A stretch of DNA of 64,000 bases from Undibacterium paludis. GTDB taxonomy: Bacteria; Pseudomonadota; Gammaproteobacteria; Burkholderiales; Burkholderiaceae_D. The notes under the pieces were generated by a model. It was given only the letters and a program-made list of their open reading frames with translations, searched no databases and had not been told where the DNA came from. The translations under genes were made by a program, and so were the position numbers. The first letter of the stretch is position 1. Every line of letters starts with the position of its first letter. Below are positions 36,258 to 46,327 of this stretch, one piece after another. Where the stretch lies: the NCBI RefSeq assembly GCF_022568815.1, contig NZ_JAKZHX010000003.1, positions 62,001 through 126,000 of the forward strand, given 5' to 3'.

Positions 36258-36923
36258 TCAGAAGAAAGTCAGTTTCTTGATTTCCCAGGCAAGATTGGCA
36301 CGTGCCTGGGCATCATATTGCGCCGCCATTGCCGGGTGGAAGAACAGTTCTTCACGTTCGGCAAAGCGTTTCAGGACCTTAATGCGTCCTGCCCTGTAGA
36401 GCGGCGCCTCCAGCCAGCGAAATTCATTGCGTATTGCCCGACTGTATTGCTGGTAAACATCAGGGGCAGATCCATAGATTGCCATGTCCAGGTCAAGGAA
36501 CAGTGGCAGATCAGCGGCAACAATGCCACGCTTGGGCACTTCATGCCTGGCAGTCGCCAGTATGCATTGCTGCACATGCAGAATGATGCTGCTGTCTATT
36601 TCAAGGCGGCTCAGCAGGATAGAGGCCAGTTCAGCGCTTTTACGCTCATTGTCATTGCCACGCGTGTCATGTACCAGGTCATGCAACCAGATGGACAAGG
36701 CAACCACAGGGAAATGATGAATATGCGACCTGACCTCATCAGCATGCCGCAATAAAGCCTGTATATGGGAAAGATTATGAAAACTGCGCTGTGGCTCTGA
36801 ATAATAGCGATCAAAGAGCGCCCATACCTCTTTGCTTTGTTTCTGACTGCCAGCCAATTCCTGTACCAGGTCTGACCATTGCTGTTGCAATTTGTTTTTT
36901 TGCTCGGACGGGATCAGAAACAT
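36258..36923 (-). CDS. HD-superfamily metal-dependent phosphohydrolase
   Basis: Small cytosolic HD-domain protein. The metal ligands are in FHNLSHIQALL (first His), SIWLHDLVHDTRGNDNERKS (HD pair) and PLFLDLDMAIYG (last Asp). Length is 221 residues from ATG 36923. An in-frame TTG at 36938 overlaps the recR stop and is an alternative start. Neither start has a strong ribosome site. The substrate is unknown. Confidence 0.85.
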   Translation of the reverse strand: MFLIPSEQKNKLQQQWSDLVQELAGSQKQSKEVWALFDRYYSEPQRSFHNLSHIQALLRHADEVRSHIHHFPVVALSIWLHDLVHDTRGNDNERKSAELASILLSRLEIDSSIILHVQQCILATARHEVPKRGIVAADLPLFLDLDMAIYGSAPDVYQQYSRAIRNEFRWLEAPLYRAGRIKVLKRFAEREELFFHPAMAAQYDAQARANLAWEIKKLTFF

Positions 36924-36934
36924 GGTATTTGCAA

Positions 36935-37531
36935 TCAAGTCGTACGGCGGTCCAGCATTGCCCTGGCTATCGTTCCGGCGTCTACGTATTCAAGTTCGCC
37001 CCCTACTGGCACACCACGCGCCAACCTGCTGACTTTTAAACCGCGGGCCTTGAGGTTTTCGCTGATGTAGTGCGCAGTCGCCTCACCTTCATTCGTGAAA
37101 TTAGTCGCCAGCACCACCTCCTGAACAACACCATCGGTAGCCCTGCTGATCAATTTTTCCAGGTGTATGTCCTTCGGCCCTATGCCATCGAGTGGTGACA
37201 ACCGTCCCATCAGGACGAAGTACAAACCCTTGTAGGTCATGGTCTGTTCTATCATCATCTGGTCAGACGGAGTTTCCACCACGCAGAGCAAACTGCTGTC
37301 ACGCGCTGCGTCCTGACAGGTTTCGCAAACTTCACTCTCTGTAAAAGTATTGCATGATGCGCAATGCTGTATACGCTCCACGGCATGAGTCAATGCAATG
37401 CCAAGGATGGCCGCGCCTTCCCTGTCATGTTGCAGCAAATGATAAGCCATGCGTTGTGCAGATTTCGGCCCAACGCCGGGTAAGCGACGCAGAGCCTCTG
37501 ACAAGGCTTCCAGACTGCCGAGTTTCTTCAC
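36935..37531 (-). CDS. recR: RecR, recombination mediator protein
   Basis: Works with RecO/RecF to load RecA at single-stranded gaps. It has a helix-hairpin-helix ([20 protein letters not shown]), a four-Cys zinc finger ([18 protein letters not shown]), and a Toprim domain ([20 protein letters not shown]). The start codon is GTG, supported by alignment of [15 protein letters not shown] with other RecR N-termini. Length is 198 residues. It follows ybaB after two bases in the conserved dnaX-ybaB-recR order. Confidence 0.96.
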   Translation of the reverse strand: MKKLGSLEALSEALRRLPGVGPKSAQRMAYHLLQHDREGAAILGIALTHAVERIQHCASCNTFTESEVCETCQDAARDSSLLCVVETPSDQMMIEQTMTYKGLYFVLMGRLSPLDGIGPKDIHLEKLISRATDGVVQEVVLATNFTNEGEATAHYISENLKARGLKVSRLARGVPVGGELEYVDAGTIARAMLDRRTT

Positions 37532-37533
37532 AC

Positions 37534-37860
37534 TCAGAATGGCATTTTAAAGCCGGGTGGCAGAGGCATGCCAGCTGTCAGTGCAGACATTTTTTCCTGG
37601 GATGTGGCTTCTGCCTTGCGCACGGCATCATTGAAAGCGGCGGCAACCAGGTCTTCCAGCATATCTTTGTCGTCGCCAAGCAGGGATGGGTCAATGGTGA
37701 CGCGCTTGACATCATTCTTGCAAGTCATGACAACCTTGACCATGCCAGCACCGGCCTGGCCTTCAACTTCAACCAGCGCCAGTTGATCCTGCGCCTTTTT
37801 CATATTGTCTTGCATTGCCTGCGCTTGCTTCATCAGGCCAGCCAATTGATTTTTCATCAT
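37534..37860 (-). CDS. ybaB: YbaB/EbfC nucleoid-associated protein
   Basis: Small DNA-binding dimer, often encoded with dnaX and recR. The sequence matches E. coli YbaB closely at [39 protein letters not shown] and the C-terminal PPGFKMPF. The ATG at 37860 is chosen because GGAG lies 8 bases upstream. The ATG at 37866 would leave only 2 bases. Length is 108 residues. Confidence 0.95.
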   Translation of the reverse strand: MMKNQLAGLMKQAQAMQDNMKKAQDQLALVEVEGQAGAGMVKVVMTCKNDVKRVTIDPSLLGDDKDMLEDLVAAAFNDAVRKAEATSQEKMSALTAGMPLPPGFKMPF

Positions 37861-37938
37861 GATCATTTCTCCAAAATTTTAAAAATATGAATTCAGTCCA
37901 GTTTTTTAAGTATTCCGCCGCGATGTATTCCTCGAATA

Positions 37939-40203
37939 TCACACTGGCCGGACACTCCCTGTGACGATGGTAGCGCCAAATTCGCGCATTAAAGTTTGTA
38001 CAAAACTGTCTGCCTGTATGGATGCTTCAGCTTGCTGCTGCCTGACTTCACGCTCAGCGACGGCTTGCGCATTGGCGGTTTGTTCAACGGCGCCTATTTC
38101 GGTTTCCAGGCGTATGCTTTTGTCAAAGCGTTCAGACAAAGCTGCCGTCAATTTTTCTACACTACCGGAAGAAAGCAAGGTCTGCAAAGGCAGGCGCAGC
38201 CGGAACACATGAGCATTGCCATCCTGTCTGCAACTGACCAACTCACTTTGCTGTGCCATTTGCTGAGCAACACCACGCACTGGCAAACTGGCCGCCAGCG
38301 TAGGCCAATGACCATCCCAGTTCAGTTCGGGGACGGGTGAATTGAAAATCTGGCGGTCCGTATTGAGTACTGCTGCTTCCGGCTTCAAACCTGGTGTCGC
38401 TATAGCAGCCTGCTGCTCAACTTCAGCGACGGGCTCAGATATGACGGCAACTTCCGGATGCGGCCTTGACTCAATGCTTCTATTTTGTGTCTTTGCAGGC
38501 ACTGCCGATCTGGCTGGTTCACCCTCAAAGAACATTTCCTCATCCCAGGGTGGCGGCATATCATCCATGCCCACAGACTGGAAATCCTGTTCAGCAATCA
38601 TCGGAGCCGGCGCGGAAACAACCGGTGCTGATTTGACAGGCGGTGGCGCCACCGGAGCCACCTTGGCGACAGGCGCTACAGGAGCGACCTGAACCGGTTT
38701 GTCAGTAGCAGGCTCAGACCTGGCAGCGACCTCAGCTACGGGAGCGGGCCTGGCACCAGGCTTTGCACTACCCGCACGGGCAGCAGCCAGGGCTGCCATC
38801 ACAGGACTGATTTTGGTTGACCCGGGTGCCGGTGTTGCAGGTTCTGGCGTTGCGGGTGCAACAGGTGCAGTGGCTGCAACCGGCACATTTATCGATGTGA
38901 CATTACTGTTTTGCGTAGCGGATGAATGGCTGACGGCCATTGCCGGGGTACTTGCAGCAGTCGTACCACGATTAACAACATTACCGTTAGCGTTACCTGA
39001 GCCATGATTGACAGGCGCAGGACGAGTATTGTTCTGCGCAGGCGAACCGGCAAGCGGGACAGCTGGCCGCCCGCCTGAAGACGGCGCAGGTGCAGGAGAG
39101 GATGCCAACTGCTCACCACTGACCGGCCTGAATGCCAGCATGCGCAACAAAGTCATGCTGAAACCGGCATACTCATCAGGCGCCAGGGCCAGCTCATTGC
39201 GGCCATGCACGGCGATTTGATAAAACAGCTGCACTTCTTCCCTGCCAAAACTTTGCGCCAGACGCACAAGTTGCTCACGTTCGGGCACATCTTCTGCCAC
39301 GGCAGCCGGCACCAATTGGGCCACGGCGATCTGATGCAGCAAACTGCCCAAATCCTGCAAGGCAGCTTTATAAGACAGGCTGCGCGCCGCCATTTCATCA
39401 GCAACGTCGAGCAAGGCCTTGCCATCCTGAGCCAACAAGGCATCCAGCAGGCGTATCAGGTAAGACTGGTCCAGTGCACCAAGCATGCCCTGTACGGCAT
39501 TCAGGCTGACCTTGCCTGCTGCATAGGCAATCGCCTGGTCCGTCAGCGACAAGGCGTCACGCATGGAGCCATGAGCACCTTGGGCCAAAAGTCGCAAGGC
39601 AGGCACTTCAAAATCGATCTGCTCTTGCCCCAAAATGTTTTCCAGATGGCCAACGATATGACCAGGTGGCATTTGTTTGAGGTTAAATTGCAGGCAACGG
39701 GACAGCACTGTCACCGGTATTTTTTGCGGATCTGTCGTCGCCAGGATGAATTTGACATGCTCAGGCGGTTCTTCCAGCGTTTTCAACATGGCGTTGAAAG
39801 CGTGGTTGGTCAGCATGTGCACCTCGTCTATCATATAGACTTTGAAACGCGCATTGGACGGTGCATAAATCGCCTGCTCCAGCAACGAAGCCATTTCATC
39901 GACACCACGGTTCGAGGCGGCGTCCATTTCTATATAGTCAACAAAGCGCCCGGCATCAATCGCCGTACAGGCTTCGCAAACACCGCAAGGATGGGCAGTA
40001 ATGCCCGTCTCGCAATTAAAGGACTTGGCCAGTATGCGTGAAAGCGTCGTCTTGCCGACACCACGGGTGCCAGTAAACAAATAGGCGTGATGCAACCGCT
40101 GCTGCTCTAGTGCATGCGATAAGGCACGAACCACGTGCTCTTGGCCCACCAGAGTTTCAAAACTCCTGGGGCGGTATTTTCGGGCGAGGACTTGATAGGA
40201 CAT
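37939..40203 (-). CDS. dnaX: DnaX, DNA polymerase III subunit gamma/tau
   Basis: Clamp-loader ATPase and organiser of the replisome. The AAA+ domain has Walker A GTRGVGKTT (45-53), a zinc-binding set C64/C73/C76/C79 and KVYMIDEVHMLTNHAFN. A Pro/Ala/Val-rich linker of about 250 residues follows (365-620), then a C-terminal tau domain (WPTLAASLPVRGVAQQMAQQ). I saw no classic A AAA AAG slippery heptamer, so production of a short gamma form by frameshift is not evident. Length is 754 residues. It starts the dnaX-ybaB-recR block. Confidence 0.96.
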   Translation of the reverse strand: MSYQVLARKYRPRSFETLVGQEHVVRALSHALEQQRLHHAYLFTGTRGVGKTTLSRILAKSFNCETGITAHPCGVCEACTAIDAGRFVDYIEMDAASNRGVDEMASLLEQAIYAPSNARFKVYMIDEVHMLTNHAFNAMLKTLEEPPEHVKFILATTDPQKIPVTVLSRCLQFNLKQMPPGHIVGHLENILGQEQIDFEVPALRLLAQGAHGSMRDALSLTDQAIAYAAGKVSLNAVQGMLGALDQSYLIRLLDALLAQDGKALLDVADEMAARSLSYKAALQDLGSLLHQIAVAQLVPAAVAEDVPEREQLVRLAQSFGREEVQLFYQIAVHGRNELALAPDEYAGFSMTLLRMLAFRPVSGEQLASSPAPAPSSGGRPAVPLAGSPAQNNTRPAPVNHGSGNANGNVVNRGTTAASTPAMAVSHSSATQNSNVTSINVPVAATAPVAPATPEPATPAPGSTKISPVMAALAAARAGSAKPGARPAPVAEVAARSEPATDKPVQVAPVAPVAKVAPVAPPPVKSAPVVSAPAPMIAEQDFQSVGMDDMPPPWDEEMFFEGEPARSAVPAKTQNRSIESRPHPEVAVISEPVAEVEQQAAIATPGLKPEAAVLNTDRQIFNSPVPELNWDGHWPTLAASLPVRGVAQQMAQQSELVSCRQDGNAHVFRLRLPLQTLLSSGSVEKLTAALSERFDKSIRLETEIGAVEQTANAQAVAEREVRQQQAEASIQADSFVQTLMREFGATIVTGSVRPV

Positions 40204-40212
40204 CCCGCGATT

Positions 40213-40851
40213 TTACCTTATTCGGACGCTCAGATCAGCGATTTGCAAATATCCCAACACCAAGTTTTTCATTTGAGCAAGAAATTCTGCCTCCAGCAGG
40301 CTCTGTGGTGACAGCATCAGAGTCTGGTATAACACGCCATACACGGCAGCATGGACCACGGCCGGGCTCTTGCCGGGGTAATTCTGGCGATCATCACTTG
40401 CCTGAAAAGCCAGTTCCCAGATGTCGACTATCTGACCATACAGGCTGGCATAGGCTTCGAGGTTGGAAATCTGTCTTTCCAAAAAAATCAGGGCTGACCA
40501 TTCGTCGGTCTTTTCCGCATGCATATGTATGATCTGCTCGATCAGGTAAGCAATGATTACCTGCAAAGGCTTGCCCCTCTGGCTGGCCACCCAGACCTGC
40601 ATTTGAGTACCTATACTCTTGAAACGCTCGTGGATGCAATGCGCTGCAATCGATTTTTTACCGGGAAAGTACTCGTACAGTGTACCCAAGCCCACACCTG
40701 CCACCAGCGCAATGTCGCGCATGGTCAAGTCTGCATAGCCTTTTTCCACCAAAAGCCGAACAAAGGCATCCAGAATCGCCTGTTGCGTCATCCTGGAACG
40801 TTGCTGCACTGGCTTGCGCCTCAATTTCAATGGGCTGGCGGTGTCATTCAT
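40213..40851 (-). CDS. TetR family transcriptional regulator
   Basis: One-component repressor with an N-terminal helix-turn-helix (QAILDAFVRLLVEKGYADLT, then MRDIALVAGVGLGTLYEYFP) and a C-terminal ligand-binding domain. Length is 212 residues. It diverges from the AidB-type flavoprotein gene across about 100 bases, so it probably controls that gene and itself. The stop lies 9 bases before dnaX, so some read-through into dnaX is possible. Confidence 0.9.
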   Translation of the reverse strand: MNDTASPLKLRRKPVQQRSRMTQQAILDAFVRLLVEKGYADLTMRDIALVAGVGLGTLYEYFPGKKSIAAHCIHERFKSIGTQMQVWVASQRGKPLQVIIAYLIEQIIHMHAEKTDEWSALIFLERQISNLEAYASLYGQIVDIWELAFQASDDRQNYPGKSPAVVHAAVYGVLYQTLMLSPQSLLEAEFLAQMKNLVLGYLQIADLSVRIR

Positions 40852-40952
40852 TTATTTTTCCAAGCTATTTTTGCGGGAAGCAAAGACGAACATGGTCGGT
40901 TTGCCATCGGGCTACACTACTCACCTCAGGTCAACATTTTCACGAGGCGACT

Positions 40953-42593
40953 ATGCAGTGGCAAACCCATGAGATCAGCAATCAGGTCCCCGACCTGGAA
41001 GAGTACAATATTTTCACTAGTGACACGGTTCTAAAGACAGGCTTGACGCTATATCAGGCTGACTGGCATCAAAGCAGCCTGACACAGGCAGGACAAGAAC
41101 TGGGCAGCCGCGAAGTGCTGGAACTCGGTGCGCTGGTCAACACGCATCTTCCCGAATTGCATACGCATGACCGCCAGGGGCGGCGCATTGACAAGGTGGA
41201 CTTTCACCCTGGCTGGCATCAGTTACTGAGCTTATTGCGCAGACAAGACGTACACGCCAGCCCTTGGAGCAAGCCGCAAGCTGGTGCGCATGTGGCGCGC
41301 GCCGCTGCTTATTTCATGCAATCCCAGGTTGAATCAGGTTCGTTATGCCCGACCACGATGACGTTTGCCTCCATCCCGGTATTGCAGAAAGAAGAGCAAC
41401 TGTTTGCCGGGATCAGGGACAAACTCTATTCATGCCAGCATGATCCGCGCGACCTGCCCATCAGCCAGAAAACATCCATACTGATAGGCATGGGCATGAC
41501 GGAGAAGCAAGGTGGTTCCGACGTGCGCACCAATACCACCACGGCCAGATCAACAGGCTCCGGCGGGCGCGGCACTGAATATGCTCTGACCGGTCACAAA
41601 TGGTTTTTCTCCGCCCCCATGTGTGACGCTCACCTGGTGCTGGCCAATACGGAAGCCGGACTGTCCTGCTTCTTTGTACCGCGCTGGCGCCCCGAGGGCA
41701 GCAAGAATACTGTCATGGTACAGAGATTAAAAGACAAGCTGGGCAATAAATCCAATTCCAGCAGCGAAGTCGAATTCCAGGACGCCTATGGCATCATGGT
41801 TGGCGTTGAAGGCCGTGGTATCCCCACCATCATAGAAATGGCCGGCCTGACCCGGCTTGATTGCGTGATAGGCAGTGCTGGCCTGATGCGTCATGCCCTG
41901 GTGCAGGCCATACATCATGCGCGTCACAGGCAGGCATTTGGGAAGAAACTGGCAGAACAGCCGTTGATGCGCAATGTGCTGGCTGACCTGGCACTGGAAA
42001 GTGAGGCAGCCACCCGGCTGATGTTGCATCTCGCAGCTGCACTCGATGCACCGGACGATGCCCTGCAACGCGCCTGGAAGCGCATCATGACACCGGCAGC
42101 AAAATTCTGGATATGCAAGCGCGCCCTGGAATTTACCGGCGAATGCATGGAGGTCTGGGGTGGTAATGGCTATGTGGAAACCGGCCCCATGGCCAGACTG
42201 TACAGGGAAGCGCCGGTCAATTCCATCTGGGAAGGATCAGGTAATGTGATGTGCCTGGACGTATTAAGGGCCATGGAGCGCGATCCTGAAGGCATGCAGT
42301 TATTACTGGCCTCGTGGGAAAATGCAGCGTCAACGGAAGTCCGGCACATGGCGCAGGATTTGCACCTGGATCTGCTCGCCCCCGCAGGACAGAAAGAAAT
42401 GAATGCAAGACGCATTACACAAAAGCTGGTCTTGACCGCCCAGGCCTACCTGATGAGTACCTATGCAGAAACAGAGATCGCGTCTGCTTTTTTGAGTACA
42501 CGCGCCGATGGACATGCGGGGCGCGTCTATGGCTCCCTCAATATTGCACCAGACATCGCCGGGAACATCATCGAGCGTGCATTCATGAATTGA
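40953..42593 (+). CDS. aidB: AidB-type acyl-CoA dehydrogenase family flavoprotein
   Basis: Matches E. coli AidB along its length: MQWQTHEISNQVPDLEEYNI at the start, VEAGSLCPTTMTFASIPVL, IGMGMTEKQGGSDVRTNTTT, LKDKLGNKSNSSSEVEFQDA and NSIWEGSGNVMCLDVLRAM. AidB binds DNA and FAD and is part of the adaptive response to alkylation. The role here is inferred. The ATG at 40953 is chosen because it aligns with AidB; the frame upstream has no similarity. Length is 546 residues. A divergent TetR gene replaces the usual Ada control. Confidence 0.88.
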   Translation: MQWQTHEISNQVPDLEEYNIFTSDTVLKTGLTLYQADWHQSSLTQAGQELGSREVLELGALVNTHLPELHTHDRQGRRIDKVDFHPGWHQLLSLLRRQDVHASPWSKPQAGAHVARAAAYFMQSQVESGSLCPTTMTFASIPVLQKEEQLFAGIRDKLYSCQHDPRDLPISQKTSILIGMGMTEKQGGSDVRTNTTTARSTGSGGRGTEYALTGHKWFFSAPMCDAHLVLANTEAGLSCFFVPRWRPEGSKNTVMVQRLKDKLGNKSNSSSEVEFQDAYGIMVGVEGRGIPTIIEMAGLTRLDCVIGSAGLMRHALVQAIHHARHRQAFGKKLAEQPLMRNVLADLALESEAATRLMLHLAAALDAPDDALQRAWKRIMTPAAKFWICKRALEFTGECMEVWGGNGYVETGPMARLYREAPVNSIWEGSGNVMCLDVLRAMERDPEGMQLLLASWENAASTEVRHMAQDLHLDLLAPAGQKEMNARRITQKLVLTAQAYLMSTYAETEIASAFLSTRADGHAGRVYGSLNIAPDIAGNIIERAFMN

Positions 42594-42648
42594 GACCCTG
42601 CCTGACCTCAGGTGCAGACGCGACTTTTGCGCCTGATTCTATCGACTT

Positions 42649-43380
42649 CTACCCACGCTTGCGCAGTTCATCCCTGAGGGCTGCCACTTCCTGGCTCAAC
42701 TTGCGTATGTCTGCGTGCAATTGACGTTCCAGATTGGCTTCTTCCTCCTCCACGAACAAGGCAGCGATATTGGCGGTGACGATGGAAAACATGGCGTAGC
42801 CAAGCAAGACAATGAACACGGCAAATATCTTGGAAGCTGGCGTCGATGGGACAATATCACCATAACCGACAGTGGCAATTGTGGTGAATGCCAGCCAAAC
42901 GCCGTCAGCATAGCCATGTACATTTGGTTCGAGCCAGTAAAAACCGGCCCCCGCTGTGCTGAGCATCAGCATGGCCAGGCCCAGCATCTGCACCAGGTGG
43001 CTTGGCTTCACCTTTTGTAATACAAGTGTTGCCAGGCGTAACAGGATGGCTGCACACAAACCCAGGCGCAATAGCCATTCCCAGGTAGCCCACACATCTC
43101 CTGTAGGTATGACACTGAACAGACAGGCAATGATGATGAACAGGTCCAGCAACAGCTTCCCGCTCTTGCGCCTTTTATGTCTGTTCTTGCGCCATTGCAT
43201 GGCAGTGTCCACAGCCATCAGCATGGCACAGAACCCATAAAGCAGATGGCCAGCAGAGCGCATGGCCGGGCCAGCACCTGCCAGCAGCAAATAGAATGCA
43301 GGAATGGTCAGCACCAACCCTGTCAACAGCAGGGGGCGAGGCAACCTGTTCCAGAATCGTTGGGTAACCGGAAATTTCAT
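42649..43380 (-). CDS. Voltage-gated-like potassium channel
   Basis: Inner-membrane ion channel. About six hydrophobic segments are seen. The pore helix and selectivity filter TIATVGYGDIVP lie between the last two, and the final helix reads FAVFIVLLGYAMFSIVTANI. The C-terminus (EEEEANLERQLHADIRKLSQ) is a predicted coiled coil that could tetramerise the channel. The start is ATG 43380; a TTG lies one codon upstream. Length is 243 residues. It converges on aidB. Confidence 0.88.
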   Translation of the reverse strand: MKFPVTQRFWNRLPRPLLLTGLVLTIPAFYLLLAGAGPAMRSAGHLLYGFCAMLMAVDTAMQWRKNRHKRRKSGKLLLDLFIIIACLFSVIPTGDVWATWEWLLRLGLCAAILLRLATLVLQKVKPSHLVQMLGLAMLMLSTAGAGFYWLEPNVHGYADGVWLAFTTIATVGYGDIVPSTPASKIFAVFIVLLGYAMFSIVTANIAALFVEEEEANLERQLHADIRKLSQEVAALRDELRKRG

Positions 43381-43460
43381 CAACGCATCTTCGCAAGCGG
43401 CTTGTCATCCTGTTTTGCGGTACCTCAAAACAGTTGCGAACAGTTGTGACTCCATGCAAA

Positions 43461-43495
43461 TAAAAATACAACGCCATCACTTGCGCAGTGATGGC
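43461..43495 (-). terminator. Rho-independent terminator ending the aryl-CoA catabolic operon
   Basis: A perfect 9-bp stem, GCCATCACT (43473-43481) with AGTGATGGC (43487-43495), has a 5-base loop. On the minus strand it is followed by GTTGTATTTTTATTT. It lies about 30 bases after the gcdH stop and marks the end of the eleven-gene operon. Confidence 0.85.
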
Positions 43496-43523
43496 TTGCC
43501 AGAGACTTAAAAGAAATGCTATT

Positions 43524-44699
43524 TTAAAAAGCAGCGATACCGGTTTGTGCGCGCCCCAGTATCAGGGCATGGATGTCATGTGTACCTTCGTAAGTATTGA
43601 CCACCTCAAGATTGACCAGATGGCGGGCAATGCCAAATTCATCAGAAATACCGTTACCGCCGAGCATATCACGTGCGGTGCGGGCGATATCGAGGGATTT
43701 ACCACAGGAATTTCGCTTCATGATGGAAGTGATTTCCACCGCTGCCGTGCCTTCGTCCTTCATGCGCCCCAGGCGCAGGCAGCCTTGCAATGCCAGGGTG
43801 ATTTCTGTCTGCATGTCAGCCAGTTTCTTTTGCACCAGTTGATTGGCTGCCAGTGGGCGACCAAATTGCAGCCTGTCCATCGTGTACTGGCGTGCAGTAT
43901 GCCAGCAGAATTCTGCCGCACCCAATGCACCCCAGGCGATGCCATAACGGGCAGAGTTCAGGCAAGTGAATGGTCCCTTCAAGCCCTCCACACCCGGCAT
44001 GAGATTTTCTTCAGGCACGAACACTTCATCCATGACGATTTCACCAGTAATCGAAGCACGCAAGCCCACTTTGCCGTGGATAGCGGGTGCAGTCAGGCCT
44101 TTCCAGCCTTTTTCCAGAATGAAACCGCGAATGCGACCATCGTCAGTTTTAGCCCAAACCACAAATACATCGGCGATGGGGCTGTTGGTGATCCACATCT
44201 TCGCGCCGCTCAGGGAGTAACCGCCAGGTACGGTCTTGGCGCGCGTCACCATGCTGCCAGGGTCGGAACCATGGTTGGGCTCGGTCAGGCCAAAGCAGCC
44301 TATCCATTCGCCCGTCGCCAGTTTCGGCAGGTATTTTTGTTTTTGTGCTTCACTGCCGAATTCATTGATAGGCACCATGACCAGCGAACTTTGCACGCTC
44401 ATCATGGAACGGTAACCAGAGTCGACACGTTCCACTTCACGCGCCACCAGGCCATAACAGACATAATTCAGGCCGGCACCACCATATTGCGCAGGAATCA
44501 TGGACCCCAGCAAACCAAGCTCACCCATTTCACGGAAAATGGCCGGATCTGTTTTTTCATGACGGAAAGCCTCAAGAACGCGTGGCGCCAGCTTTTCTTC
44601 ACAATAGGCGCGTGCAGCATCCTGCACCATGCGCTCTTCCTCAGTCAATTGTGAGGACAATAACAAGGGGTCTTCCCAACTAAATACTGCCTTGGCCAT
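43524..44699 (-). CDS. gcdH: Glutaryl-CoA dehydrogenase-type acyl-CoA dehydrogenase
   Basis: FAD enzyme that oxidatively decarboxylates glutaryl-CoA to crotonyl-CoA. Hallmarks are [54 protein letters not shown], the catalytic-base region [20 protein letters not shown] and [18 protein letters not shown]. Length (391) is standard. It is the last gene of the operon, after the hydroxyacyl-CoA dehydrogenase. This suggests that the pathway delivers glutaryl-CoA, as expected for ring products processed by beta-oxidation (inference). A general role in lysine degradation is also possible. Confidence 0.92.
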   Translation of the reverse strand: MAKAVFSWEDPLLLSSQLTEEERMVQDAARAYCEEKLAPRVLEAFRHEKTDPAIFREMGELGLLGSMIPAQYGGAGLNYVCYGLVAREVERVDSGYRSMMSVQSSLVMVPINEFGSEAQKQKYLPKLATGEWIGCFGLTEPNHGSDPGSMVTRAKTVPGGYSLSGAKMWITNSPIADVFVVWAKTDDGRIRGFILEKGWKGLTAPAIHGKVGLRASITGEIVMDEVFVPEENLMPGVEGLKGPFTCLNSARYGIAWGALGAAEFCWHTARQYTMDRLQFGRPLAANQLVQKKLADMQTEITLALQGCLRLGRMKDEGTAAVEITSIMKRNSCGKSLDIARTARDMLGGNGISDEFGIARHLVNLEVVNTYEGTHDIHALILGRAQTGIAAF

Positions 44700-44791
44700 C
44701 TGTTTCTCCAGTTTGAATTATGTTTGTTTCTTGTTTTCCCTGTATGCCCCTCATCAGAAAAGGGAAGCATGCAGATTATTTTCATGCAATC

Positions 44792-46327
44792 TTATTGAGT
44801 TACCTGATCCAGCATTTGCCCAGGTACATGCAGCAAAGACAAACCCAGTTGCGCCCTGCGTACCAGCCAGGGGCTGGGGCGATAACGCGGGTCGCCGGTG
44901 CTGTCCAGCAAGTTGCGTAAAACCAGTAGTATACGCGAAGCGCCGAGTTTGTCGCCCCAAGCCAGCGGCCCCATGGGATAAGCCAGGCCTAATACCACCG
45001 CCTTGTCAAGGTCGGCCGGACTACAAATCCCCTGTTGCACGATGTCGCAGGCAATATTGATAATTGTCGCCAATATACGCTGCACGACAAAACCGGCACT
45101 GTCCTGTATCAAACTGACACCCAGTCCGCCACGACGCAGCAGGGATTGACATTGCAACGCGATATCGACATCTGTAGCGGGATTTGTCATCAGGCTGATG
45201 TGCCCTTTACAATCAAGCAGGCTATCGATGCCCAGAGTGCGTCGCGCGTCCAGGCATGCATTGACGACACAGGTACTGACATCTTCCCCATCCGGGCTGA
45301 CTATGCATAATGCGGTGCCCGACGGTCTGTCACCAGTTTCAATTTCTGCCCCGCATTGTTCGAACAGGTCTGTCAGCACCGCTGTGGCTTGCGGATTACC
45401 CCGGTCTATCCAGACACTGCCTGACCACGCCGGCCCGACCTCTGCCTCGGTCTCATCTGCCTCATGCGTTGCATAGGCATAAAAACCACGGCCGCTTTTA
45501 CGACCCAATACACCGGCATGCAGACGCTGGGCCGTGATGACGCTGGGCCTGTAGCGTGGTTCCTCATAATACTGGTGATAGATTGCCTCCATCACGGGAT
45601 GTGAAACATCAAGGCCGGTCAAGTCCAGCAATTCAAACGGCCCCAGCTTGAAACCAGCCGCTTCACGCATGATCTGGTCTATCTGGCGGAAACTGGCGAC
45701 ATTTTCCTGCAAGATGCGCAAGGCTTCCGTGCCATAGCCACGTCCTGCATGATTGACGATAAAACCTGGGGTATCCCTGGCGCGTACAGGCAAATGCCCT
45801 ACCCGTTTGGAAAAATCCACCAGTTTTTGTGCAACACTCTCGCCTGTCAAAAGGCCGTTAATCACTTCCACCACTTTCATCAATGGCACGGGATTGAAAA
45901 AATGCAGGCCGGCAACACGTTCCGGCCATTTGCTGCCAGTCGCAATTGCCGTTACTGACAGTGAGGATGTATTGGTTGCCAGAATGCAGAATTCACTGAG
46001 GATACCATCCAGTTGCTGAAACAGGCCACGCTTGGCTTCAAGTTTTTCGACGATGGCTTCGATCACCAGGTCGCAGTCGGCCAGCCCTTGCAAATTCTCG
46101 ACGACTTGCAGGCATTCCAGCGCATCCTGGTATTCTTCTTCGCTGAGCTTTTCCTTGTTCAGCATTTTTTGCCACTGCTCTTCTATCAGCTGGCGGGCTT
46201 TTTCTGCAGCATCTGCCTGTACATCGAACAAGAGTACGTTGTAACCAGCCTGGGCTGCAATTTGCGCAATACCGCGCCCCATGGCGCCTGCGCCAACGAC
46301 GCCCACCACGCCTATACCGGTTTTCAT
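44792..46327 (-). CDS. 3-hydroxyacyl-CoA dehydrogenase (PaaH-like, two-domain)
   Basis: NAD-dependent oxidation of a 3-hydroxyacyl-CoA. The Rossmann motif VGAGAMGRGIAQIAAQAGYN is at the N-terminus. LHFFNPVPLMKVVEVINGLL is the HAD active-site region, with GFIVNHAGRGYGTEALRILQ. A second, duplicated C-terminal domain (from about 310) holds DSAGFVVQRILATIINIACD. At 511 residues it resembles PaaH (HbdA) of phenylacetate pathways. Its ATG overlaps the RidA stop (ATGA). Confidence 0.92.
   Translation of the reverse strand: MKTGIGVVGVVGAGAMGRGIAQIAAQAGYNVLLFDVQADAAEKARQLIEEQWQKMLNKEKLSEEEYQDALECLQVVENLQGLADCDLVIEAIVEKLEAKRGLFQQLDGILSEFCILATNTSSLSVTAIATGSKWPERVAGLHFFNPVPLMKVVEVINGLLTGESVAQKLVDFSKRVGHLPVRARDTPGFIVNHAGRGYGTEALRILQENVASFRQIDQIMREAAGFKLGPFELLDLTGLDVSHPVMEAIYHQYYEEPRYRPSVITAQRLHAGVLGRKSGRGFYAYATHEADETEAEVGPAWSGSVWIDRGNPQATAVLTDLFEQCGAEIETGDRPSGTALCIVSPDGEDVSTCVVNACLDARRTLGIDSLLDCKGHISLMTNPATDVDIALQCQSLLRRGGLGVSLIQDSAGFVVQRILATIINIACDIVQQGICSPADLDKAVVLGLAYPMGPLAWGDKLGASRILLVLRNLLDSTGDPRYRPSPWLVRRAQLGLSLLHVPGQMLDQVTQ

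Noticed and set aside
37939..40203. Programmed frameshift in dnaX
   Set aside because: No A AAA AAG heptamer was seen. The A-run near the DPQKIPVTV codons (about 39718-39728) is not in the right place or form for the known gamma-producing signal.
43488..44654. 388-codon open frame on the plus strand opposite gcdH
   Set aside because: Antisense shadow. The composition mirrors gcdH and its 5' end overlaps the operon terminator hairpin.
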